From the NCBI GenBank assembly GCA_016296185.1, contig JAEDJT010000016.1, positions 1 through 32,259 of the forward strand: a stretch of 32,259 nucleotides of DNA, given 5' to 3'. How positions within the stretch are numbered: position 1 is the first letter of the stretch; every line of letters begins with the position of its first letter. The position numbers were made by a program, and so were the translations under genes. Source of the stretch: Bacilli bacterium (GTDB lineage Bacteria > Bacillota_I > Bacilli_A > RF39 > UBA660). Below are positions 17,067 through 23,673 of this stretch, in pieces. Under the pieces are notes generated by a model. The model searched no databases and had not been told where the DNA came from. It saw only the letters and a list, made by a program, of their open reading frames with translations.

Positions 17067-17321
17067 TTATTCTGTAACTAAATTTTGTATAAAATTTGAT
17101 ATTTTTTCCTTATCTAGTGGATTATCAATATCTAATAATTTATCATACCCATCTATTGTTTTAGTAACATATGATGCCAAGATATCAACTGTTCCATTAT
17201 CGTTATCAAGAGAATAAACTGCATATCTTTTTCCGTCTATAACAACTACTGAAAGTAATTCTGCTTCCATTATTTCACCAGTTTCAATTCTAACTTGAAA
17301 TTTTTGATTTTCACCTTCCAT
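17067..17321 (-). CDS. DUF1292-like small protein
   Basis: 84 residues. The N-terminal half resembles DUF1292 proteins: a strand with acidic residues (IETGEIMEAELLSVVVIDG), then KRYAVYSLDNDNGTVDILASYV, and a short helical tail. DUF1292 proteins are small, of unknown function, and widespread in Bacillota. The ATG at 17319-17321 is set by GGAGGG 5 bases upstream; an earlier in-frame start lacks a ribosome site. A clear extended -10 at 17357-17365 makes this the probable first gene of the operon with the coiled-coil and Ig-like genes. Confidence 0.8.
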   Translation of the reverse strand: MEGENQKFQVRIETGEIMEAELLSVVVIDGKRYAVYSLDNDNGTVDILASYVTKTIDGYDKLLDIDNPLDKEKISNFIQNLVTE

Positions 17322-17356
17322 ATAATCCCTCCATATTCTCCTGTTTATCACATTTA

Positions 17357-17365
17357 ATTATACCA
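17357..17365 (-). promoter_or_regulatory. Extended -10 promoter of the DUF1292/coiled-coil operon
   Basis: Minus strand TGGTATAAT, a perfect extended -10, about 35 bases before the DUF1292-like start. No -35 box is visible. Confidence 0.65.
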
Positions 17366-17375
17366 TAAATGCTTT

Positions 17376-17648
17376 TTATTTATTTGTATTTTCGTAATAA
17401 TTTCTTTCTGCTAATTGTTCAGCAAGATAATCTAATTCTTCATCTTCTCCACCTGATTCTTCAATCATATATAATAGTTCTGTCATTGTTTTGCAACGAT
17501 CTGCATTAATATTATATTTTTTTAATGTATTTACTTGATTATCAGATAAGAATAATCCGTTTTCTCTTACTTTTAAAAAATCATTATCAGTATCTTGGAA
17601 ACCAACTAATTCTTCAATTTCTTCATTAGTTAAGTCGTCTATATTCAT
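17376..17648 (-). CDS. Small acidic protein, unrecognised
   Basis: 90 residues, strongly acidic, predicted helical and soluble. It shows repeated Glu/Asp clusters (NEEIEELVGF; ESGGEDEELDYLAEQLAE). GAGGGTG lies about 7 bases before the ATG. The gene has its own likely promoter (17671-17679), and the next gene's promoter lies just after its stop. No family is recognised. Confidence 0.72.
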   Translation of the reverse strand: MNIDDLTNEEIEELVGFQDTDNDFLKVRENGLFLSDNQVNTLKKYNINADRCKTMTELLYMIEESGGEDEELDYLAEQLAERNYYENTNK

Positions 17649-17670
17649 AATAATTCACCCTCTAAAAACT

Positions 17671-17679
17671 TTTATACCA
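17671..17679 (-). promoter_or_regulatory. Extended -10 promoter of the small acidic gene
   Basis: Minus strand TGGTATAAA, one mismatch from the extended -10 consensus, 23 bases before the start codon. Two copies of ATATCATA spaced 10 bases apart (17681-17698) lie where a -35 element or operator would be. Confidence 0.5.
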
Positions 17680-17726
17680 TATATCATAGTATATCATATT
17701 TAATAGAATAAATATATAAATTACAC

Positions 17727-17754
17727 AAAAAAAATAGATCTTTTGATCTATTTT
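17727..17754 (-). terminator. Terminator of the fabG-like/ynbB operon
   Basis: AAAATAGATC and GATCTATTTT form a 10-bp stem with a TTTT loop and A/T runs on both sides, giving a minus-strand U tract. The ynbB stop codon (17748-17750) is inside the stem. Confidence 0.88.
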
Positions 17755-18980
17755 TTTAATTCTTCGATAGCTCTTGCTACACCAAGTCTTCCATATTCGT
17801 ATGTAAGACCACCTTGTTGGTATGCAATATATGGACTTCTTATAGGTCCATCACAAGATAATTCAATTGAAGATCCTTGAGTAAATGCTCCTGCTGCCAT
17901 TATAACTTGGTCTTCATAACCAGGCATATCCCATGGCATTGGAACTGCTTTTGAATCTACTGGAGATCCCATTTGAATTCCTTGTACATATTTTATTAAT
18001 TTTTCTGGATCATTAAATATAATATTTTGAACTATATCTGCTCTGTGTTCATTATATTTTGGTTCAACATTATAACCTAAATCTTCTAAACATTTTGCAG
18101 TTAGTATTGATGTTTTTAAACTGCTAGCTACAACGCTAGGAGCTAAGAACATACCTTGTAATAAACTTTTGTTTATTCCTAAAGTTGGTCCTACTTCTCT
18201 TCCTTCTCCAGGACAAGTAAGTCTTTCTCCTGCTAAATCAACTAAGTCTTTTCTACCAGCAATATATGCACCATTAGGAGCTATTCCGCCTCCTAAATTT
18301 TTAATAAGAGAACCTACCATAACATCACACCCTACTGTAATTGGTGTTTTAGTTTCTACAAATTCACAATAACAGTTATCAACCATAATTATTACTTCTT
18401 TATCTACTTCTCTTATTGCTTTAACTACTTTTTCAACTTTATCAATTGTTATACTTTTTCTAGTTGAATATCCTTTACTTCTTTGTATTTCAATCATTTT
18501 TACTTTATTATTTTTTAAATATTCTTGTATTTTTTCATAATCAAAATCATCATTTACTAAATCAATTTGATCATATGTAATGCCATATGAAGCTAAGCTA
18601 CTATTATTTGGAACAATACCTATTACTTCATGTAATGTATCATATGGTAAGCCACTTATAGATAATAACTTATCGTTAGGTCTTAAATATGCAAATAATG
18701 CTACTGTTAAAGCATGTGTTCCTGATATAAATTGACTTCTAACTATTGCATCTTCTGCATCAAGTACATCAGCAAATATTTTTTCAATAGTTTCTCTTCC
18801 TAAGTCATTATATCCATAACCAGTTGTACTATTAAAACATCCTTCTGATACATCATTTTTTTGAAATGCTTCTAATACTTTTTGTGAATTAATTCGACAA
18901 TTTTTTTCAATTTTCTTAAATTCAGTTGTTATTTTTTCTTCTTCTTGTTCTATAAATTTTAATATTTCTTCTGTTATCAT
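17748..18980 (-). CDS. ynbB: YnbB-type PLP-dependent enzyme (aluminium-resistance / Met gamma-lyase family)
   Basis: 410 residues, fold-type I PLP enzyme of the family named for aluminium resistance and classed near cystathionine gamma-synthase/Met gamma-lyase. Characteristic segments are STTGYGYNDLGRE (51-63), RSQFISGTHA (81-90), SISGLPYDTLHEV (107-119), the PLP aspartate in VDNCYCEF (Asp201), and the Schiff-base lysine in GSLIKNLGGG (Lys227). The length is normal for the family. The substrate is not well established; carbon-sulfur lyase activity is a family-level guess. Its ATG overlaps the stop of the FabG-like gene as ATGA (18977-18980), so the two are translationally coupled. Confidence 0.93.
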   Translation of the reverse strand: MITEEILKFIEQEEEKITTEFKKIEKNCRINSQKVLEAFQKNDVSEGCFNSTTGYGYNDLGRETIEKIFADVLDAEDAIVRSQFISGTHALTVALFAYLRPNDKLLSISGLPYDTLHEVIGIVPNNSSLASYGITYDQIDLVNDDFDYEKIQEYLKNNKVKMIEIQRSKGYSTRKSITIDKVEKVVKAIREVDKEVIIMVDNCYCEFVETKTPITVGCDVMVGSLIKNLGGGIAPNGAYIAGRKDLVDLAGERLTCPGEGREVGPTLGINKSLLQGMFLAPSVVASSLKTSILTAKCLEDLGYNVEPKYNEHRADIVQNIIFNDPEKLIKYVQGIQMGSPVDSKAVPMPWDMPGYEDQVIMAAGAFTQGSSIELSCDGPIRSPYIAYQQGGLTYEYGRLGVARAIEELKK

Positions 18981-19723
18981 TCTGTACTTCCCCCATCTAC
19001 TTCAATAACACTATTATTTAAATATGATGCAGTAGCTGCAAAATATACTGATTCAGCTATTTCACTTGGTTCTGCAAACCTTCCTAATAAAATATTATTG
19101 TAAGCTTGTTCTAATTGTTCTTCATTTAATCCTGAAGACATATCTGTCTTTATCCATCCTGGAGCAACGCAATTTACTCTTACTAGTGGTGCAAATTGTT
19201 TAGCAAAATTATGATTTAAAGATATTAATCCTGCTTTAGATGCATCATAGTCCATACTTTCAGGATAATATGTATCTATTCCGTTAGTTGATGAAATATT
19301 TACTATAGATCCTTCTCCTTCATTATACATGTATGTTCCGATATGTTTCATTGTTATAAATGGTCCAACTAAATTTGTATCTAGTATTGTTCTAAACATA
19401 TCTGGTGTTTTATCCTCTAATAAAGAATCGTTACATATTCCTGCATTATTAACTAATACATCTATTCTTCCAAATGTTTTTACTGTTTCTTCCATCATTT
19501 TAATGACTTCTTCTTCATTAGATACATCCGCTTTTATTATGATTGCTTTTACTGGATATTTTTCTTCTATTTCATTTTTTAATTTATTTGCTTTCGTTTT
19601 GCTATTATTATAATTTATAACAACATTATAATTATGCTTAGCAAATTCTTCTACTATAGCAGCTCCTAATCCCCTGGATCCACCGGTGATTATGGCTGTT
19701 TTTTCGTTATAACTTTTGTTCAT
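18977..19723 (-). CDS. FabG-like short-chain dehydrogenase/reductase
   Basis: 248 residues with a full classical SDR signature: cofactor motif TGGSRGLG (13-20), NNAG (92-95), catalytic Ser144/145 (NISST), and YDASK (Tyr159, Lys163). The sequence then runs VNCVAPGWIKTDM and ends in EVDGGSTE. It resembles 3-oxoacyl-ACP reductase (FabG), which uses NADPH in fatty-acid elongation. No other fatty-acid genes are nearby, so a different carbonyl substrate is possible. I chose the ATG at 19721-19723 (GGGGT about 8 bases upstream; normal FabG length) over an in-frame ATG 5 codons earlier. It is cotranscribed with ynbB. Confidence 0.9.
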   Translation of the reverse strand: MNKSYNEKTAIITGGSRGLGAAIVEEFAKHNYNVVINYNNSKTKANKLKNEIEEKYPVKAIIIKADVSNEEEVIKMMEETVKTFGRIDVLVNNAGICNDSLLEDKTPDMFRTILDTNLVGPFITMKHIGTYMYNEGEGSIVNISSTNGIDTYYPESMDYDASKAGLISLNHNFAKQFAPLVRVNCVAPGWIKTDMSSGLNEEQLEQAYNNILLGRFAEPSEIAESVYFAATASYLNNSVIEVDGGSTE

Positions 19724-19750
19724 AAGAGCAAACCCCATTTCATAGTTTTT

Positions 19751-19759
19751 ATTATAGCA
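19751..19759 (-). promoter_or_regulatory. Extended -10 promoter of fabG-like/ynbB
   Basis: Minus strand TGCTATAAT, a perfect extended -10, about 28 bases before the start at 19723. Confidence 0.68.
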
Positions 19760-19774
19760 CATATTATGATTTGA

Positions 19775-19783
19775 TGATATAAT
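19775..19783 (+). promoter_or_regulatory. Extended -10 promoter of the 19795 gene
   Basis: TGATATAAT, a perfect extended -10. The predicted transcription start (about 19790) is only 2-5 bases before the GTG/ATG start, so the message may be leaderless. It faces the minus-strand element at 19751-19759 about 20 bases away. Confidence 0.65.
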
Positions 19784-19794
19784 ATAACTGGGTG

Positions 19795-20016
19795 ATGGGA
19801 TTGGAAAATTTTAATACAAATCAACAAGAAACTCGCTCCGATGAATTCTTAATTTCGATTGCTGAAAGCTTAATTTTCGATGGCTTAGGCAAAGACAGAT
19901 TCGACGCTAAAAATGAATTAGAAATGAGGAAGTTCTCATATATCTATGATGAACTTATGAAAAAATATAATTTTCAACCAGAATTAGAAGAAGAATCTCC
20001 AAAAATGGGTATGTAA
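19795..20016 (+). CDS. Small unrecognised protein, possibly from a leaderless mRNA
   Basis: 73 residues, soluble and charged, with a predicted helix pair (SDEFLISIAESLIFDGLG; NELEMRKFSYIYDELMKKY) and an acidic tail. No family is recognised. The start is the ATG at 19795, though the GTG directly before it (19792) is equally in frame. No ribosome site precedes either. The gene sits alone between a divergent and a convergent gene, with its own promoter and terminator, which argues that it is real. The final codons form the 5' arm of the terminator. Confidence 0.75.
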   Translation: MGLENFNTNQQETRSDEFLISIAESLIFDGLGKDRFDAKNELEMRKFSYIYDELMKKYNFQPELEEESPKMGM

Positions 20017-20029
20017 TATACTCATTTTT
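20001..20029. terminator. Two-way terminator encoding both convergent stop codons
   Basis: AAAAATGGGTAT and ATACTCATTTTT form a 12-bp stem with one G-U pair and a 5-base loop, with A/T runs on both sides. The plus-strand stop (20014-20016) and the helicase stop (20022-20024) both lie in the hairpin. Confidence 0.88.
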
Positions 20030-21602
20030 TGATGGTCTCAACATACTTTTTATAATTTTTCAATTCCTTAACAAATATTGATTCTTTATTATACGAACTT
20101 ATTATATATACATTATTTTTTGTTCGGGTTAATGCAACATAGAATAATCTTCTTTCTTCTTCATATGGATAGTATTCTTTATTATTATTTAAATATTTTA
20201 ATATTTGTTCTTCTTTTATTTTTGTAGGCATCCCGGTATACGAATCTTCTATATTTATTAAGATGACATTTTTGCTTTCTAATCCTTTTGATTTATGCAT
20301 AGTTAAATATTTAAACTTTATGTTTTTATATATGTAATAATCATTTTCTTTTTTATATTCTTTATCAATATACTTATTTATATCGTTATTATTTCTACCA
20401 AGTACTAATATTTCTTCTTGATCTATATTTTTTAATAAATACTTTAGTATTCTTTTTTTATCATCTGAATAATATATTTTTATTGGTTTGTTCAGATGTT
20501 TACTTGATATTAATTTTTTCTTTAATTGTTTTTTATTTTTCATTATAAAAGAACCAGCAACATTTATTAGTTCTTGTGGATTGCGATATGTATTAATAAT
20601 TTGAAATATTTTGGCATCTTTATATATTTTATTAAAATCTAAAAATAGATTTAAATTACATCCTGTAAATCGATATATTGACTGAAAATCATCTCCTACT
20701 ACTAATAGTTTTGATTTTGTTTTTTTTATTATTTCATCTATCATTTCAAATTTTGTTTTTGATGTATCTTGATATTCATCTATTATGATATACTTCCATT
20801 CTTTTTTTATGCCTTTTTCCTTTATAGATTCAATTGCTTTATTTATCATGTCATTGAAATCTATACTATTTTCTTTTTCCAATTCATCTTCATACATTAT
20901 GTATATATTAATAATTAATAATAATAGTGCTTTATTCTTTTTATATTGTTTATAATTTATTGTATATTTTATCCTTTTTAATAATTCTTTGTAGTAATAA
21001 TAATCATAATTATTAGATTTATATAGTGATATAAATGTATTAATTAATCTTTTTAAATTATTAATATCTTTTTCATTGTATTTTTTTCCTAATATAGTTT
21101 TTAATTCTTTTTCATATCTTCTACCATAAGTTAGAAAAAAGTTATCTATTATTGTATTTAAAAAGTCATCTGGTATTATTTCATATTCTTCATCATTATC
21201 TTTCAATATTGTTAAAGCGAGTTTATGAAAAGTATAAATATCTATATTAAAGTTATAATTCTTTTTTATATTTTTCTTTAAATTGTTAGTTGCATCATTT
21301 GTAAATGATATACATAGTATTGATTCTGGTTTTACATTCAATTCTTTTACTAAGTAGACAATCTTTCCTATTATTGTCATACTTTTTCCTGAACCTGCTC
21401 CAGCTACGACTAGTGTCTTTTCTTCTTCAGATAAAACAACTCTACTTTGATATTCATCTAATGGATATCCATTTATATTATTTAATAATGGTATATTTTT
21501 TCTTTTTTTATTTAAGTATTCTATATTGTGTAATTCAATATATTTGTAGTATTTTTTATTATATTTTTTTAACTCTTCTATTTTTATATATTTATCTGGC
21601 AA
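20022..21602 (-). CDS. UvrD/Rep-family superfamily 1 DNA helicase, compact
   Basis: About 526 residues with the SF1A helicase motifs in order: Q-motif (LDEYQSRVV, near 50), motif I VVAGAGSGKS (65-74), motif II IIIDEYQDTS (about 270), motif III GDDFQSIYRFTG, motif IV NTYRNP, motif V YLTMHKSKGLESKNVILI and motif VI EERRLFYVALTRTKN. It should unwind DNA 3' to 5' with ATP in repair or replication restart. It is shorter than UvrD/PcrA (about 720), with reduced 1B/2B insertions, and closer in size to HelD/helicase IV-like cores. The first standard start, TTG at 21600-21602, is 19 bases from AGGAGG; an in-frame ATA at 21612-21614 is 7 bases from it, so the true start is unclear. Confidence 0.93.
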   Translation of the reverse strand: MPDKYIKIEELKKYNKKYYKYIELHNIEYLNKKRKNIPLLNNINGYPLDEYQSRVVLSEEEKTLVVAGAGSGKSMTIIGKIVYLVKELNVKPESILCISFTNDATNNLKKNIKKNYNFNIDIYTFHKLALTILKDNDEEYEIIPDDFLNTIIDNFFLTYGRRYEKELKTILGKKYNEKDINNLKRLINTFISLYKSNNYDYYYYKELLKRIKYTINYKQYKKNKALLLLIINIYIMYEDELEKENSIDFNDMINKAIESIKEKGIKKEWKYIIIDEYQDTSKTKFEMIDEIIKKTKSKLLVVGDDFQSIYRFTGCNLNLFLDFNKIYKDAKIFQIINTYRNPQELINVAGSFIMKNKKQLKKKLISSKHLNKPIKIYYSDDKKRILKYLLKNIDQEEILVLGRNNNDINKYIDKEYKKENDYYIYKNIKFKYLTMHKSKGLESKNVILINIEDSYTGMPTKIKEEQILKYLNNNKEYYPYEEERRLFYVALTRTKNNVYIISSYNKESIFVKELKNYKKYVETIKK

Positions 21603-21649
21603 ATTTGGTTTTATAGTTATTCCTCCTATAATACCTCAAATTGTTTTTT

Positions 21650-21678
21650 ATTATATTTTATTATTTACGTAATATCAA
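21650..21678 (-). promoter_or_regulatory. Sigma-A promoter of the helicase gene
   Basis: On the minus strand TTGATA (21673-21678), a 17-base spacer and TATAAT (21650-21655). This is near consensus; transcription should start about 30-40 bases before the coding region. Confidence 0.78.
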
Positions 21679-21693
21679 TATTGTTTACATAAT

Positions 21694-21742
21694 AAAAAGA
21701 ACTTATTTGACAAGTTTATAACTCTCATCTATAAGTTCTTTT
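21694..21742 (-). terminator. Inverted repeat / terminator at the end of the YjbR-like gene
   Basis: AAAAGAACTTAT and ATAAGTTCTTTT are perfect inverted arms separated by about 25 bases of coding sequence, with a minus-strand U tract after. A shorter internal stem (AACTT/AAGTT) could serve instead. The stop codon (21703-21705) lies in one arm. Confidence 0.65.
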
Positions 21743-22308
21743 ACTTTGTTAATATCTAAATTTGAATCTAATAATATTGTAATCCAGTATTTTTTATTCA
21801 TATGATATGCTTCAAAATAATTAACATTATCTATTAATTGTTTTATTTTTTCTGGATCAAGCTTGATATTCATTATATCTATCAATTCTTCTGATTCTAT
21901 TTTTAATACACTTGATTTAACTGTCATTATAATGCCATACCATTTTTCTTTATCATTTTTTAGTGTAGTAGTTCTATCATCATTTGGAAATGGTTTATTC
22001 GGTATTGTATTATATTTTTCTTTTACATATTTATATATTTCATCTTCTATATTGTTTTTTATTTCACATTTAGAATATATATCATTTATGATTATATCAA
22101 CTTTTTCTTTAATAGAAGCTATAAAATTACCTATATTGTTTTTTATATAATATGGTAAGTATTCTTCATTATAGTTATCAAATACTTTTACATTTAATTT
22201 ATTATTATCATATGTAATTATAACTTTGTAATCATTATCTAATTTTGTTATATATTCATTGTTAACAAATCCATATTTATGTAATTTATTTTTATCAAGA
22301 TACTTCAT
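21703..22308 (-). CDS. MmcQ/YjbR family protein
   Basis: 201 residues. The C-terminal 115 show the YjbR pattern: KWYGIIMTVKSS, a segment containing IDIMNIKLDPEK, then YFEAYHMNKKYWITILLD and a final helix ELIDESYKLV. The family has a CyaY-like DNA-binding-type fold and no settled function. The N-terminal 85 residues (LDNDYKVIITYDNNKLNVKVFDNY) are an extra alpha/beta portion seen in some members. The ATG lies inside the end of the GltD-like gene (14-base overlap), so the two are coupled. Confidence 0.85.
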   Translation of the reverse strand: MKYLDKNKLHKYGFVNNEYITKLDNDYKVIITYDNNKLNVKVFDNYNEEYLPYYIKNNIGNFIASIKEKVDIIINDIYSKCEIKNNIEDEIYKYVKEKYNTIPNKPFPNDDRTTTLKNDKEKWYGIIMTVKSSVLKIESEELIDIMNIKLDPEKIKQLIDNVNYFEAYHMNKKYWITILLDSNLDINKVKELIDESYKLVK

Positions 22309-23527
22309 TTATTTTTTCTATAATAGCTTCTGCAGCATTTCTTCCGCTTCTTGCTGCCCATGCTATAGTCCTTTTTTGATTAGTTAAATCTCCACCAGCA
22401 TATACTTTGTCATTTGATGTTTTTTGTTTTTCATCAACAACTATCAATCTATTTTTAGTTTCAATATTTAATTTATTTATTATATTTTTATCAAATGATG
22501 AACCAATTGCTTTTATAACATAATCGCATTTTACATTAAAATTAGTGCCTTCAACATTAACTGGATATGGTCTTTCATTTTCTTTTTCAACTAATTCTGT
22601 ATGAATTGCAGAAATCTCTTCTACTTTATTATCACCATTAATACTTAATATATTTGTCTTAAATAAAAATTCTATATTTTCATTTTTTGCATCTGCTATT
22701 TCTTTTTTCTCTGCAGGCATTTCATTTTCACTACGACGATATACGACAATTACTTTATGAGGATTCTTTCTTTTTATATAACGTGCTACATCCATAGCAA
22801 CATTTCCTCCACCATTTACAATAATTGTCTTATCTTCAAAGTTAATATCTAGTTTTTTTTCTAATAATTCATTTCCACCTATTACACCATTTAAATCTTC
22901 TCCTGGTATATTTAAATCATTTGAAATATTTGAACCAATTCCTAAGTATATATAATCATATTCATCAATAATATCTTCAAGACTAAAGTTCTTTCCTAAT
23001 TCCATATTATATTTAATGTTTATTCCTTTTATTATTTTATTAATTGTCTCTTCTACTATATCTTTGTCCAATCTAAAATCTGGAATACTATGATTTAAAA
23101 TACCACCTAATTTATCATATTTTTCGTATATTGTTACATCTATACCATTACGATATAGGAAATTGGCACAAGTTAGTGATGATGGACCACTACCTATTAC
23201 AGCCACTTTCTTATTTATTCTTTCTTTAATTGGAATTGTCCAATTCTTTCTTATTGATAAATCACCAATATATGCTTCTAATTCACCTATTGATACTGGA
23301 TCACCTTTAAAACGTCTTGTACATGATCCTTGGCATTGTTTATCATGTGGACAAATTCTTCCACATATAGATGATAATACTGTGTTTTGTGTTAAAACAT
23401 GATATGCATCTTCTAATCTATTTTCTTTTATACACTTTATAAAATTTGGAATATCATTTTCTAATGGACATGCTTTACTACATGGTTCATTTATGCATCC
23501 TAAACAATATTCTGCTTTTTCTTTCAT
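22295..23527 (-). CDS. GltD-like NAD(P)H oxidoreductase (glutamate-synthase small-subunit family)
   Basis: 410 residues. An N-terminal Fer4_20-type domain carries eight cysteines (8, 11, 16, 20, 55, 59, 65, 69), as in GltD and NfnB-like proteins that bind two [4Fe-4S] clusters. FAD-binding GSGPSSL follows at 112-118, where the family usually has GPAGL, then an NAD(P) site NGGGNVAMDVAR, YRRSENEMPA, and the C-terminal FAD segment VYAGGDLTNQKRTIAWAARSGRNAA. No glutamate-synthase large subunit is present, so electron transfer to another partner is possible. No good ribosome site precedes the ATG at 23525-23527. A weak TGATAAAAT element lies at 23580-23588. Confidence 0.9.
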   Translation of the reverse strand: MKEKAEYCLGCINEPCSKACPLENDIPNFIKCIKENRLEDAYHVLTQNTVLSSICGRICPHDKQCQGSCTRRFKGDPVSIGELEAYIGDLSIRKNWTIPIKERINKKVAVIGSGPSSLTCANFLYRNGIDVTIYEKYDKLGGILNHSIPDFRLDKDIVEETINKIIKGINIKYNMELGKNFSLEDIIDEYDYIYLGIGSNISNDLNIPGEDLNGVIGGNELLEKKLDINFEDKTIIVNGGGNVAMDVARYIKRKNPHKVIVVYRRSENEMPAEKKEIADAKNENIEFLFKTNILSINGDNKVEEISAIHTELVEKENERPYPVNVEGTNFNVKCDYVIKAIGSSFDKNIINKLNIETKNRLIVVDEKQKTSNDKVYAGGDLTNQKRTIAWAARSGRNAAEAIIEKINEVS

Positions 23528-23637
23528 ACTATCATCTACTTTTCTAATGTCTAAATATTTTTAATTTATTTGTATTTTTATTTTATCATAATTATTAATA
23601 TAATTCTTTATTTTCAGTATTTTTATAGAACTTTATA

Positions 23638-23646
23638 TGATATAAT
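23638..23646 (+). promoter_or_regulatory. Extended -10 promoter of the phosphoketolase gene
   Basis: TGATATAAT, a perfect extended -10 identical to the element at 19775-19783, 27 bases before the start codon. No -35 box is visible. Confidence 0.68.
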
Positions 23647-23673
23647 AATTAGGATAATAAAGGAGATTTGGTT

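Noticed and set aside
22295..23527. Subunit of a complete glutamate synthase
   Set aside because: No large-subunit gene is present in the window, and the neighbour is a YjbR-like protein.
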